In this document: one piece after another, positions 8,237-17,192 of the stretch
Layout of the letters: every line of letters begins with the position of its first letter
Numbering within the stretch: the stretch's first letter is position 1
NCBI RefSeq assembly: GCF_003352065.1
Contig: NZ_CP025803.1
Span: forward strand, 3,265,574 to 3,329,573
Direction of reading: 5' to 3'
From: Sulfitobacter sp. SK011
Lineage (GTDB): Bacteria; Pseudomonadota; Alphaproteobacteria; Rhodobacterales; Rhodobacteraceae
Length of the DNA: 64,000 bases
Translations under genes and position numbers: made by a program
The notes under the pieces: model-generated
What the model was told of the DNA's origin: nothing
The model's input: only the letters and a program-made list of their open reading frames with translations
Databases searched by the model: none

Positions 8237-9151
8237 ATGAACTGGCAGGCCGTCTCCTTCGATTGGAACCAAGTGCGCGCCTTCCTCGCGACAGCTGAGG
8301 AGGGCTCGTTCAGCGGCGCGGCGCGCGTGCTAAAGACAACGCAGCCGACGATAGGACGGCAGATCGGTGCGTTGGAGGAGGCACTTGGCGTCACGCTGGT
8401 AGAACGCAGCGTCCGTGGTCTTACCTTGACGGAAGCAGGGCGCGACTTGATTGATCACATGCGCACGATGGGCGAGGCTGCGACGCTCATCTCGATGGTG
8501 GCCGACGGTAAATCTCAGGATGTCACCGGAGAGGTCACGGTAACGGGAACGGACCTCTTGTCAGCGGCGATCCTGCCGGGCGTGCTCAAGCCGTTGAGAC
8601 AGATGGCACCGGGCATCCGCGTCCGCATTCTTGCGTCGAGTGAGATGCAGAATTTGACGCAGCGCGAGGCGGACATCGCGATACGCCACGTCCGCCCGGA
8701 TCAGCCGGACCTGATCGCACGGCACTTGGGCGATTTTCGCGCCACTCTCTATGCCGCGACCGACTATCTCGATCGTGCGGGCCGCCCACGGACACCGCGC
8801 GATGTGGCCGCACTCGATTTCGTCGGCAACGCCGACCCCGAGCGGCTAATGGCCCCACTGCACAACATGGGCGTGCCCGTTCGCGCAGAGAGCTTCGTGA
8901 TGTCGAGCGAGAGCGGTGTCGTCGCATGGGAATTGGTGAAAGCGGGCTACGGCGTCTCGATGCAGCCCGAAACGTTGGGCGAGGCTGAACCTAGCATAGA
9001 GAAGGTCTTGCCGGATTTCCCTTCGCTTGAGTTTCCAATCTGGCTGGTCACCCATCGGGAGTTACAGACCAGCCGCCGTATCCGGATGGTATTCGACCTG
9101 CTGGCACGGGGTCTGTCAGACGTTGCGAAGCGCCGAGGTGGTGGCGATTGA
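8237..9151 (+). CDS. LysR-family transcriptional regulator
   Basis: 304 aa. The winged helix-turn-helix lies at about residues 10-68 (WNQVRAFLATAEEGSFSGAARVL, then TTQPTIGRQIGALEEALG). A substrate-binding domain fills the rest, with the typical GEVTVTGTDLLSAAILPG and ESGVVAWELVKAGYGVS. It is transcribed away from the methyltransferase/DUF2306/DUF6326 genes across a 189-bp gap, the classic position for a LysR that regulates its divergent neighbour. The ligand is unknown. Confidence 0.85.
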   Translation: MNWQAVSFDWNQVRAFLATAEEGSFSGAARVLKTTQPTIGRQIGALEEALGVTLVERSVRGLTLTEAGRDLIDHMRTMGEAATLISMVADGKSQDVTGEVTVTGTDLLSAAILPGVLKPLRQMAPGIRVRILASSEMQNLTQREADIAIRHVRPDQPDLIARHLGDFRATLYAATDYLDRAGRPRTPRDVAALDFVGNADPERLMAPLHNMGVPVRAESFVMSSESGVVAWELVKAGYGVSMQPETLGEAEPSIEKVLPDFPSLEFPIWLVTHRELQTSRRIRMVFDLLARGLSDVAKRRGGGD

Positions 9152-9656
9152 CAGGTGTAAATGCGCCGAACCCGGAGCAAGTGAGGTCGCGTGGCAGTAA
9201 TTGAAGCTGCGCTTGCACGAGTTCGTTTTGTCCGATGAGTGTACGTTAATGTTGGAAATGCTGCGCAATCGATCAACGTCCGCTTTGGGGAAGCTGCAAT
9301 GCGGCAACGTATCTCGCGATGAACGGCTGGTTAGGGCCGGGAGCGCCAACCTTCACACACACTGTTTGGAAAGCGGTCTTTTGCTGCGCAATGCACCGAA
9401 GACCGCATTGCGGGACAGACCCGTCTTTTGCCAATGCAGCGAATGCGAGCGCAGAAACCACTCGCGATTGCATCTCGCTTCTCGCTGCGACGCAGCCCAT
9501 TTCGCCGAAGCGGTCTTTGAACTCTTCCATGAGGGACCAAAAGCAACGAGCCCGAACGGCACCATATCGGCGAGAAATCCGCGATTGGCTGGTGCTCCAA
9601 ACATCGAAGGGGCGGTGTCATGCCCCCCTTCGTTCGCTTCGAGTCCTATGCTTCGG
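9152..9656. repeat. Intergenic repeat-like DNA, no real gene
   Basis: Overlapping open frames exist on both strands but none has a ribosome site or a recognisable product. The text contains near-duplicated words such as AAAGCGGTCTTTTGCTG, GAAGACCGCATTGCGGGAC and a later GAAGCGGTCTTTGAACT, on both strands. It also has GCCAATGCAGCGAATGCGAGCG, which resembles the segment near 3700. This pattern fits a dispersed Rhodobacterales intergenic repeat rather than coding DNA. Confidence 0.35.
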
Positions 9657-9899
9657 TCAAGCAGCCGGGTTTGCGGTCAGCCGGTGGTGGGATGCTTCCG
9701 TGGCACGGTTTGCGCCAGTTTCGAGTTTCACGACAACTCGGTAAAGCGTGTCTGCGAGGAATGCACAAACCATGCAGCGAACTCCAAAACCAAAGCCACC
9801 TTGGGCCATTGCTTCGAGTTCTGCCTGCGTTCTGCCGCCTGCACGGATCACCATCAAGTCGAACTCGGTGAGCGGGGTTGTATGAGTTTTGCGGGTCAT
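9657..9899 (-). CDS. Small hypothetical protein, 80 aa
   Basis: An ATG at 9899 is preceded at six bases by a perfect AGGAGG, the strongest ribosome site in this part of the window. The product starts MTRKTHTTPLTEFDLMVIRA and has a central FGFGVRCMVCAFLADTLYRVVVKL stretch that is moderately hydrophobic with two cysteines. I do not recognise a family. It is divergent from the HxlR regulator at 10045, across 145 bp, so the regulator may control it. Confidence 0.55.
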   Translation of the reverse strand: MTRKTHTTPLTEFDLMVIRAGGRTQAELEAMAQGGFGFGVRCMVCAFLADTLYRVVVKLETGANRATEASHHRLTANPAA

Positions 9900-10044
9900 T
9901 GTGTGCCTCCTTTTCGATATATCCTCACTCTGACAGGTGGCCTTGCCCGGCAGATAGTGCAGGAACTGAAGCGGTCCCGGTACATTTTCTGAACTAGATA
10001 GGTCCGACGGCAAAACGTATTCTCGAAAGCAGGGGGATTTGAAC

Positions 10045-10743
10045 ATGGCAACCAAAACATATGGAATCTACTGCCCGACTTCGAAGGCCTGCGAGGTGCT
10101 GGAACCCCGCTGGACGATTCCAATTCTCTGCGAGCTCTGGGACAGCAACACGCGGTTCAACGAAATCCGGCGCGCGCTTCCAGCGCTGTCACCCGGGCTG
10201 TTGTCAAAGCGCCTCAAGGAACTCGAAGCCAATGGAATGATCGAACGTGTGGAAAACCGTGCTCAGGGCACGGTTGATTATTTTCGCACGCAAAAAGCGA
10301 TTGAGCTTGAACCGATTTTTGACGAATTGGCCCGCTGGGCCCAACGCCATGTGAATGCGGAAATCGCGCTTTCGGATCAAGATGCCGGAATGCTGATGTG
10401 GAAGCTGCGTCGACGGATCAATCCCGAGGAAATGATTGAGGGCCGAAATGTTGTACGTTTCCGCTTTCCCGACGCCACCAGCAAGCACAACACGTACTGG
10501 ATCGTTGCCAAACGCGGTGCCGAGGCCGACCTCTGTGTACACGACCCCAAGCTGGAACCGGACTTGTACGTGGAATGTAGGGTCGGTGTGCTGACTGGTA
10601 TCTACCTGGGTCGCCGCAGCCTGTCGCGCGAAATAGATGAGGGCAACATATTCCTGAGCGGTGATACACGTTTGGTTAGGAACTTCACAAAGTGGCTGCC
10701 GCACAATGTCTATTCGGACACCGACGGGATCGCGATGGCGTGA
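10045..10743 (+). CDS. HxlR-family winged-helix regulator with SCP2-like tail
   Basis: 232 aa. Residues 5-95 match HxlR: YCPTSKACEVLEPRWTIPIL, then RFNEIRRALPALSPGLLSKRLKELEANGMIER, the family's DNA-recognition block. Residues about 110-230 form an alpha/beta domain reminiscent of the sterol-carrier (SCP2-like) tails found on some regulators of this group. The start at 10045 follows an AGGGGGA; an in-frame TTG six bases earlier is less likely. HxlR proteins usually sense small electrophiles or redox stress. Here the partner is unknown. Confidence 0.8.
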   Translation: MATKTYGIYCPTSKACEVLEPRWTIPILCELWDSNTRFNEIRRALPALSPGLLSKRLKELEANGMIERVENRAQGTVDYFRTQKAIELEPIFDELARWAQRHVNAEIALSDQDAGMLMWKLRRRINPEEMIEGRNVVRFRFPDATSKHNTYWIVAKRGAEADLCVHDPKLEPDLYVECRVGVLTGIYLGRRSLSREIDEGNIFLSGDTRLVRNFTKWLPHNVYSDTDGIAMA

Positions 10744-10887
10744 CGGGACGATTCAGCAAACATATGTATTGGACCAGTGTAAGGTGCCCGTAGGAGTGAT
10801 GGCATTTTCATAGAAAGTCCACTGGCATCGGGCCCGAACTCTGACGAAGGAAAAAATCGCGATTTAGAGATCACGGAGGAGAATTCG

Positions 10888-11655
10888 ATGAATGATTTTT
10901 ATAATCCGGAGATGGCCGCCCAGCAGGAAAGAATGGCGCGAACCGAGGACATGATACGTCAACGCTCGGAACACATGCGTGTTCTTTCGCCAAAGTCAGG
11001 TGAAAAAATTCTGGAGCTTGGCTCCGGCAACGGGATATTCGCACGCGAACTAGCCGAGCACGTTGGGTCGGGGGGCGAGGTAGTTGGACTGGATTCTTCG
11101 GAAGCCATCCTTGAAATGGCCCGCCATTTTTGTCCCCAAGGAGTGTTTGTTCAGGGTGACGCGCAGGATTTGCCGTTCGAGGACGGAAGTTTCGATGCCG
11201 TGGCGGGCGCACAGGTGTTTTGTTTCCTGACGGATATTGACCGGGCACTTGCCGAAACCTATCGCGTTCTCAAACCCGGCGGGCGGGTCGTCATCCTAGA
11301 CACGGATTGGGATACTCTGGTTTGGCGTAACCGGCACCCCGAGTTGATGGCAAGAGTGATGGACGCCTACAAGGCGGTCTATGCGGACGCCCATTTACCA
11401 AGAACGCTCCCGCACCGATTGTCGCGGGCAGGGTTTTCGAATGTCGAGGTCGAGAGCTTCGTGGTTCTGAACAGAGGTCTGGGAGACGAAACATATGCGC
11501 GCCAAACCATAGGATTCGCGACATCCATAATGGAAGGCGCTCCCGAGTTCAGCAAAGACGAGCAAGCCAGGTGGCTGGAAGATCAGGAACAGTTAGAGCG
11601 CAACGGTGACGTCTTCTTTTCGCTCAACCGCTACATTCTTTCCGGGAGCAAATAA
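10888..11655 (+). CDS. SAM-dependent methyltransferase, UbiE-like
   Basis: 255 aa. GEKILELGSGNGIFARELAEHVG (motif I), GGEVVGLDSSEAILEMAR, DAQDLPFEDGSFDAVAGAQVFCFL and TYRVLKPGGRVVILDTDWDTL give a complete class I domain of Methyltransf_11 type. A GGAGGAG sits directly before the ATG. It follows the HxlR gene in the same direction, 144 bp away, and may be its target. The methyl acceptor is unknown. Confidence 0.8.
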   Translation: MNDFYNPEMAAQQERMARTEDMIRQRSEHMRVLSPKSGEKILELGSGNGIFARELAEHVGSGGEVVGLDSSEAILEMARHFCPQGVFVQGDAQDLPFEDGSFDAVAGAQVFCFLTDIDRALAETYRVLKPGGRVVILDTDWDTLVWRNRHPELMARVMDAYKAVYADAHLPRTLPHRLSRAGFSNVEVESFVVLNRGLGDETYARQTIGFATSIMEGAPEFSKDEQARWLEDQEQLERNGDVFFSLNRYILSGSK

Positions 11656-11998
11656 GCGCCTCCGATAGGCATCTCTGCCCAGCGATCCGTGAGTTCGAGT
11701 CCAAGTCCTGCTGCAGCCCACATGAACGACCGGTCTGACCGCTGCTGGGCAGCGTTGAAATCGATGCATCCGCAGCAATTTTCCTGCTGCGAGCGCGCGC
11801 AGCGAGAAACTACCAAATCCGGTGTGGGCTCTCTCCAGACCTTAGCTGCGGCATTATTGAACGGCTGTTTTGAATGAACAGGGGCACCCCAGTCCTTGCC
11901 CGTTTTGCCAAGCTATGATCTCTGTCAACCAACCTGGCAGAGGTTCGTTTGCTGTAACGCGATGCTTCCGGGCCGGACTCTTCCATTGCCCCGCCTGT
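11656..11998. other. Intergenic; junction of chromosome and phage module
   Basis: No gene is recognised. A short perfect inverted repeat CGCAGCA / TGCTGCG (11771-11777 and 11785-11791) is present, without a T run. On the minus strand, where a portal gene would be expected after the terminase, no phage-like frame exists, so the packaging module ends here. Confidence 0.4.
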
Positions 11999-13348
11999 TC
12001 AATACCCAGTCACTTCCGATTGCCCATGGAACAGGCAGATTCCGTCCTGTTGATCGTCTTCTTGCGGCCAAACGGGATATGCAAATGTCAGTGCGAAGGC
12101 GTCAGCGATATCGGGAGACGGTACGCCGCGTTTGCGCATGCTGTCCTTGCCTTCCAGCATCAGGGCGCTGTGTGCGTTGTAGCCGTACATCGGAGCCGTG
12201 AGCTCCTCTGCCAAGCGGTCATCTTTTGGCAGGTGCCCGCGCGCAATCCAGTCGCGCGCGGAACACCACATCTCTGTGCGTTTGTTGGCGACGGTTTCTC
12301 CGGTGCTGCTTCGATCTGAGCGCATGCCGAAGTTCACGCCTCGGACGATGCGGAACCCAAGCTGATGCAGGCGGTCTACAACGCCGCCGCCAACACCGCC
12401 ATCGTCAATGAAGACCGCATCTGGCTGCCATCTGTTGATCCATTCCGCAATGCGTGACGCCAACTTCATCGTGTCCCAACCCGCGTGCCGCTCGTACGGA
12501 AGCGGTGCACCATCACGACCTTGGCGGAAGTAAAGAACCGATTTGTCGTTGCCGAACCGTGCTACATCTACCCCCAGGATCTTCTCAGCTTGGTTCAGTG
12601 CCGGTGAGGGGCGGGCCATTGCCGCAGCAACAAGGTCATAAGAGATCAACTGGTCATCACTGTCGGCTTCAAAGCTACAGCCGAACTCCTGGCGGATTTT
12701 TCCATCCGACATGCCAGCCTCGCGTTCCTCTTCAATCTGCTCAGGCAGAATGAGCCCAGTGTCCGAGACGGTCAGGCGTTCACAATACCAATTGCCAGAA
12801 TCCAGCGCTGTGCGGTAGGTGCCGTAGGCGTGGTTGCGCCCTCGCGGCGTGAAGATTAACAGCGCCCATCCATCGTTTTCCACGAGAATGGGCCTGATGT
12901 AATCCCAAGCCTCTGGGTTGGCCAGCGACCATTCTGAGAACACGACACCAACAGGGTTCGACCCCACCAGACTGTCATAGTTATCTGATCCCGCCATCTG
13001 CCAGACCGAGCCGTTTACTGTCTCAATTAGCATGTCCTGTGAACTGGTGCGTCGTCTGACGGCAGGCGGCAAAAACTGATCAATGATCCGCCTGCCCTGC
13101 GCATCAATGCCGTTCCATATCGCGCGGCGTGCCTGTGCCTGTTCGGGGAACAGGTGCCAATAGGTGCCGACGCGCTTGAACATGTCGCGGGCGGTCAGAT
13201 TGAGCGCCACGCTGTCCTTGCCCGCCCGGCGGTGCCAGACCGCGCAACCCCGGCGGAACTGTCTACCGTGGCCAAACTGCCTATAGAGGTCTTTCTGGTG
13301 TTGCCGAGGCTGCCAGTTATTCGGGATGGTCAAATCGATCGATGACAT
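11999..13348 (-). CDS. Phage terminase large subunit
   Basis: 449 aa. The ATPase half has a Walker A-like WHRRAGKDS near residue 40 and a Walker B-like GVVFSEWSLANPE near 136. The nuclease half has LGVDVARFGNDKSV, AVFIDDGGVGGGVVDRL and SPDIADAFALTFA, giving the acidic metal-binding residues of an RNase H-like terminase nuclease. It packages phage DNA into capsids. The gene seems full length and undamaged. It overlaps the upstream DUF5681 gene by 32 bp. No portal, protease or capsid gene follows, so it is an orphan packaging gene. Confidence 0.85.
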   Translation of the reverse strand: MSSIDLTIPNNWQPRQHQKDLYRQFGHGRQFRRGCAVWHRRAGKDSVALNLTARDMFKRVGTYWHLFPEQAQARRAIWNGIDAQGRRIIDQFLPPAVRRRTSSQDMLIETVNGSVWQMAGSDNYDSLVGSNPVGVVFSEWSLANPEAWDYIRPILVENDGWALLIFTPRGRNHAYGTYRTALDSGNWYCERLTVSDTGLILPEQIEEEREAGMSDGKIRQEFGCSFEADSDDQLISYDLVAAAMARPSPALNQAEKILGVDVARFGNDKSVLYFRQGRDGAPLPYERHAGWDTMKLASRIAEWINRWQPDAVFIDDGGVGGGVVDRLHQLGFRIVRGVNFGMRSDRSSTGETVANKRTEMWCSARDWIARGHLPKDDRLAEELTAPMYGYNAHSALMLEGKDSMRKRGVPSPDIADAFALTFAYPVWPQEDDQQDGICLFHGQSEVTGY

Positions 13349-13667
13349 TAATCGTTATCCCCTCATCCTGTTGGTGCACGATTTCTTGCTCTTCCATCAA
13401 CCGCAGGACCTGTGCCGCCGCGCGGATGTCGCCTTTGATGGCTTTGGTGATCAACGACAGGATCAGCGCCTCGCTTTTGCTCACCTGCGACTTGCGCCCT
13501 GCTTCATTGATGGTGATTTTCTTAGACAGAGCCGTTTCCAGCAATGTGCGAACACCCCGCGCCTGCCTCGGTCGCCCTTTTGGGTTGCCCGAATGCCCTT
13601 TGCGGAACCGTGTTGCGCGCGGTGGCTTGCCGTAGCCAACTTCGTAGTCCTTATCTTCATCCATCAT
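13317..13667 (-). CDS. DUF5681 protein, probable terminase-associated DNA binder
   Basis: 116 aa. Residues 10-38 read GYGKPPRATRFRKGHSGNPK then GRPRQARG, the basic signature of DUF5681, a small family found next to phage terminases and DNA methylases. It probably plays a small-terminase or DNA-binding role, which is an inference from position. Its ATG overlaps the stop of the upstream methylase by ATGA, and its end overlaps the terminase start, so the three genes are translationally linked. Confidence 0.8.
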   Translation of the reverse strand: MMDEDKDYEVGYGKPPRATRFRKGHSGNPKGRPRQARGVRTLLETALSKKITINEAGRKSQVSKSEALILSLITKAIKGDIRAAAQVLRLMEEQEIVHQQDEGITINVIDRFDHPE

Positions 13668-15019
13668 GACGTCACCGCACTATCTGAGGCGGCGACAGGT
13701 TCTGCCCATTCGTGATCCTGTTCAGTAAGCCGCAGGTTCCGCGCCTCAAAGGTTTCTCCGGTCGCGACCAATACGGCATCATCATGTGCAAGGGCCTGCC
13801 AGCGACGGATCGTGCGGTCGACATAAACTGGATCAATCTCGACCAGACGTGCGCGACGCCCCGTCCGCTGCGCCGCAATCAACGTCGATCCCGAGCCACC
13901 AAAGGCGTCAAGCACGATGCCGCCGCGGTGCGAACAATCCCGCATCGCATCCGCAATCATCGCAACCGGCTTGACCGTCGGATGCATTGCAAGCTCTTCC
14001 AGCCGTGCTGCACCACCGGAGTTGGCACCACGGTATTCCCAAACATTGGTGCGGTAGCGACCGCCCTGCCCCAAACCAAACGTGTTGATATGCGGTGCCG
14101 TCCCTGCCTTGTAGACAAAGATGAGCTCATGCCGGGAGCGGTAAAAGCTGCCCATGCCACCGTTGTCTTTGGCCCAGACAATGAGGTTCTTGAGTTCAGA
14201 GTAGGCCGCCTCACCAGCCTGTAGGATTTCGCCTATATGACGCCAATCCATGCAGATGAAGTGGATGGACCCTTCCAACGACTTCTTGCGCAACTGGTCG
14301 AACGCCTCGTTCAGGAACGATGTGAACTGGTCGCGCGACATCTCTCCCGACGCCATAGCAAACTCGCGATGTCGTGTCGCTCCCGTGCCGCAGATATGAC
14401 CGTGAACCGGCACGTTGTAGGGCGGATCGCAAAACACCATCTGCGCTAGCTCGTCCGGCATCAAAGCCTCAAGCACACTCCCCTGCCTCGCGTCACCGCA
14501 AATCAACCGGTGATCGCCAAGCTGCCAAAGATCCCCTACCCGCGTGACTACAGCCTTCTCGCAAGCTGGCAACACCTCGTCTTCCGGTGGCGTCGTTTCC
14601 GCTGGTACCTCGCCCTCGATGATCACATCTATGTCGCCTGGATCGAAGCCGATCACGCCGAGGTCAAAGTCTAGATCAGCCGAGAGAAGTGCGCCCAGTT
14701 CGATAGCCAGCAGCGCGTTATCCCAACCCGCATTCTCAGCCAGTTTGTTGTCCGCTAGAACATAGGCACGCTTCTGGTCCTCCGTCATATGATCCAGCCG
14801 TCGGTACGGCACCTCAGTCAAGCCCAGCGACCGCGCAGCCTCCACACGACCATGACCTGCCAGTATCGTTCCTCGCTCGTCAACCAGGACCGGGTTGGTG
14901 AACCCGAACGTCTGGATGCTTCGGGCCAATTGTCGGATTTGTTTCGGGGAATGGGTGCGGGCATTTTGCGCCCAGGGGATCAGTGCGTCGATGCGCATAC
15001 TTGGATTTTTGTGAGCCAT
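13664..15019 (-). CDS. ParB-like/DNA-methyltransferase fusion (phage type)
   Basis: 451 aa. The amino terminus, about residues 10-130, is ParB/Srx-like (AQNARTHSPKQIRQLARSI, then LVDERGTILAGHGRVEAARSLG). Residues about 160-430 form a beta-class DNA methylase with FCDPPYN (DPPY catalytic motif) and, late, LDAFGGSGSTLIAAQ as the SAM-binding motif. HPTVKPVAMIADAM precedes it. Such methylases modify adenine or cytosine-N4 and protect phage DNA. A strong AGGAGG precedes the ATG. First of the three-gene module. No restriction partner is nearby. Confidence 0.85.
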   Translation of the reverse strand: MAHKNPSMRIDALIPWAQNARTHSPKQIRQLARSIQTFGFTNPVLVDERGTILAGHGRVEAARSLGLTEVPYRRLDHMTEDQKRAYVLADNKLAENAGWDNALLAIELGALLSADLDFDLGVIGFDPGDIDVIIEGEVPAETTPPEDEVLPACEKAVVTRVGDLWQLGDHRLICGDARQGSVLEALMPDELAQMVFCDPPYNVPVHGHICGTGATRHREFAMASGEMSRDQFTSFLNEAFDQLRKKSLEGSIHFICMDWRHIGEILQAGEAAYSELKNLIVWAKDNGGMGSFYRSRHELIFVYKAGTAPHINTFGLGQGGRYRTNVWEYRGANSGGAARLEELAMHPTVKPVAMIADAMRDCSHRGGIVLDAFGGSGSTLIAAQRTGRRARLVEIDPVYVDRTIRRWQALAHDDAVLVATGETFEARNLRLTEQDHEWAEPVAASDSAVTS

Positions 15020-15767
15020 GTTGGCCTCCTATGAAGGAGCCGCTGATCACGTCATGTTCACTTGAAGAAGGGTGTTGACGATCGCGATCGCGGCCCAAAT
15101 GAGCTGTGAAGTCGCCTTACCGCCGGCGCGCGCATCTTCTGATCATCATCGTTTCGGCTCGAAAGCCCCGGCCTGCATATCCGGTGGCGGTATTTGAGAC
15201 ACCGCCAGTCTTTATCGCATCATCGTTCCTGCGACCGCCTGAGTTTGGTCGATCGCCTTTATCGTCCACACGCTGACTAGCCCAAAACGGGAACAAAGTA
15301 AACCCATGGTGTGGCCTACGGCGATATCACCACCAGATATAGTGGGGCTAGTGGGTTATCTGCGGCACCAGGCAGCAGGCAATTATTGCTCCCTGATCCG
15401 GTCCGTAACAGGGAAATCCAATTCCCTGTTATCCAAAACCAATTCCCTGTTCCGCCCTCTAGGGAATTTGACCCCTAACCCATTGAATCATATGATCTTA
15501 CCCGAGAAGAATTTACCCAATCAGGCCCAAAAACGTTGCAATTCCCTGTAAATTTCCCTGTTAGCAGGGTATTTCTGCCCAGACTCGATAGCTTTGAACT
15601 GGCTGCACAGCCACTTATATATAATATCACAATATCAATAGGTTAGAATAGCGGCGAGCTCCGGCTCGTTACATTAGTTCGTAACAGTTTTCCGTTGCAT
15701 TTATTCCAAGATGGTAGTTGAGATTTCGTAGTTATTGATAGAACTTACGATGTTATGTTTCTTCTAA
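15020..15767. other. AT-richer intergenic region beside the phage module
   Basis: No gene is recognised in about 750 bp. The composition becomes AT-rich from about 15600. It contains the cluster of AATTCCCTGTT words described separately. The upstream part should hold the promoter of the methylase-DUF5681-terminase genes. Confidence 0.5.
15407..15561. repeat. AATTCCCTGTT repeat cluster with perfect inverted pair
   Basis: At least six copies of a word close to AATTCCCTGTT lie in 155 bp. Forward copies begin near 15420, 15441, 15540 and 15551, and reversed copies are at 15407-15417 and 15461-15470. The first pair forms a perfect 9-bp inverted repeat, AACAGGGAA (15407-15415) and TTCCCTGTT (15422-15430). 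The two forward copies next to it are 21 bp apart, two helical turns. The layout suggests a protein-binding array (replication, partition or operator) belonging to the former phage, not a terminator. Confidence 0.6.
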
Positions 15768-15806
15768 TGAGCTACTCCCCATTTATTGGACAGGTTCTGG
15801 CGTAAG

Positions 15807-16432
15807 TTAAGCTACTCTTTGCACCTGCTGATCCGTTGCCCGGCAGCTGATGTTTACATCACCGTAAGGGGGGTTGGTTGTTTCATTTCTCTGCCAATAG
15901 ACCACGGCTGGTGGCTTGCCGCCAAGGGCGGAATGTAGATGCTTGTGGTTGTAGAAGTCGATCCACTTTCTGACGCCTGCCTTCGCCTCTGATCCTGTTT
16001 CCCAGGCATGCAGGTACACGCATTCGTATTTCAATGATCGACACAGGCGTTCGACAAAGATGTTGTCGAGGAACCGGCCTTTGCCATCCATTGAGATACG
16101 CACGTTTGAGCGCCGCAATCTGTCCGTCCAGGCAAACGACGTGAACTGGCTGCCCTGGTCCGTGTTCATGATCTCAGGCGGGCCGAACTTGTGCAACGCT
16201 TCGTTCAACGTATCGACGCAGAAGCCAGCCTCCAACGTATTTGATATCCGCCAAGCCAGTACCTTGCGGGTGTGCCAGTCCATGATCGCGACCAGATATA
16301 GGAACCCCTGCCGCATTGGCAGATATGTGATGTCGGCGCACCAAACCTGATTGGGCCGATCAACGCGAAGGCCGCGTAGCAGATAGGGGTAAATCTTGTG
16401 CCCCTTTGCGGCTTTGCTGGTGTTGGGCTTCT
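15807..16432 (-). pseudogene. IS3 transposase OrfB, amino-terminal part deleted
   Basis: The frame resumes at PNTSKAAKGHKIYPYLLRG, then VDRPNQVWCADITYLPMRQG carries the first catalytic Asp of the DDE integrase core. NTDQGSQFTSFAW holds the second Asp. DGKGRFLDNIFVERLCRSLKYE holds the Glu region, and NHKHLHSALGGKPPAVVYW ends the core. The helix-turn-helix and amino-terminal region before PNTSK is absent. The breakpoint falls in GGCCAGAAG (about 16428-16436), where OrfA and OrfB text are joined out of frame. Confidence 0.8.
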
Positions 16433-16696
16433 GGCCAAAAAATCGTTGGCGACGGCCAGCTCCCCGATCTTCGCGTGCAGGTCTTTGACCTGCTCTTCAT
16501 CAACTTCCGGTGCTTTCCGGCCGCCGCGCTCAAATACACCAGACGCGCCCTCAAGCAGAGCCCGCTTCCACTGATGGATCATCGTCGGGTGCACCCCGAA
16601 CCGACTGGCCAACTCGCTGACCGTCTCTTCGCCTTTCAGCGCTTCCCACGCCACCTTGGCCTTAAACTCTGGGTGATGTTGCTTCCGTTTCGACAT
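16428..16696 (-). pseudogene. IS3 transposase OrfA, 3' end deleted
   Basis: Starts MSKRKQHHPEFKAKVAWEAL, followed by VSELASRFGVHPTMIHQWKRALLEG, the helix-turn-helix of IS3 OrfA, and a leucine-zipper-like VKDLHAKIGELAVANDFLAR. Family similarity stops at FLAR. The open frame then continues to 16205 through OrfB sequence read in the wrong phase. The normal minus-one frameshift signal between the two orfs has been lost with the deletion. Confidence 0.8.
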
Positions 16697-16776
16697 GTCC
16701 GATCTCCTTCGTGTTGAAGATCAGCAGACAACAAATTGCAGCTTACGTCAGTGTCCCAATTTCGGGGGGTAGCTCA

Positions 16777-17036
16777 GCTTCTGACAAATGCACAAATCAG
16801 AACAAATATGTCTTGCTATGCAGGAGCCATCCACACCGGACTTTCGCTGCAATCTCAAGAATTGCTATGGCTGAATTCAAATCATGCGGACAGGGGCTGT
16901 GGAAATGTCAGTCGGCAACAGATGTTGACCCTTTATACGCCAGAAAAATTGGCCCTGTTTTTTGCTAAGCTGGCACAGTGCTGCGTCGTCTCCATCTAAC
17001 GCAGCGGCGACGTGCCAGCGTGGTTAACAACAAGGA
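16777..17036. other. Intergenic between IS3 and istB remnant
   Basis: No gene is recognised. The overlapping plus-strand frames here have no ribosome site and no family resemblance. The region separates two independent transposon relics and is probably decayed mobile DNA. Confidence 0.35.
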
Positions 17037-17165
17037 TCAGGTGCGGTTTTTGAAACGCCGTATTCAGACCCGGTTTCGACGATCTCGCAGTGATGCGTGA
17101 GACGGTGGAGGAGCGCGACTGTCATCTTGGCACCGGTGCAGGCGTGTCCGCAATCTCGTTGAAAG
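17037..17165 (-). pseudogene. istB: 3' remnant of an IS21-family istB gene
   Basis: Reading leftwards, the frame gives GAKMTVALLHRLTHHCEIVE then TGSEYGVSKTAP and a TGA at 17037-17039. This matches the conserved carboxyl end of IS21 helper ATPases, where ALLDRLTHHCxIxETGN is followed by a short tail. Only about 40 codons survive. The Walker motifs and istA are missing. Confidence 0.7.
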
Positions 17166-17192
17166 GTTGCGAGACGGCTTTGTTATCATTTT

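Larger units (their letters stand above)
15768..16776 (-). mobile_element. IS3-family insertion sequence with internal deletion
   Basis: About 1009 bp bounded by imperfect inverted repeats that begin TGAGCTAC at both ends (left TGAGCTACTCCCC, right, read inwards, TGAGCTACCCCCC) and share CGTAAG about 30 bp in. It contains IS3-type orfA and orfB on the minus strand. The intact family is normally 1.2-1.3 kb. The missing length corresponds to the end of OrfA and about the first 90 residues of OrfB, so the copy cannot transpose by itself. No target duplication is obvious next to the ends. Confidence 0.8.

Noticed and set aside
9201..9992. 263-aa plus-strand open frame
   Set aside because: It lies opposite the AGGAGG-led 80-aa gene, has no ribosome site and no family resemblance, and runs through a repeat-like stretch.
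11690..11710. GAGTTCGAGTCC, like a tRNA T-loop
   Set aside because: No other arms of a tRNA can be drawn in the flanking sequence.
15407..15561. AATTCCCTGTT copies as a CRISPR array
   Set aside because: Copies are in both directions, short and irregularly spaced, with no cas genes.
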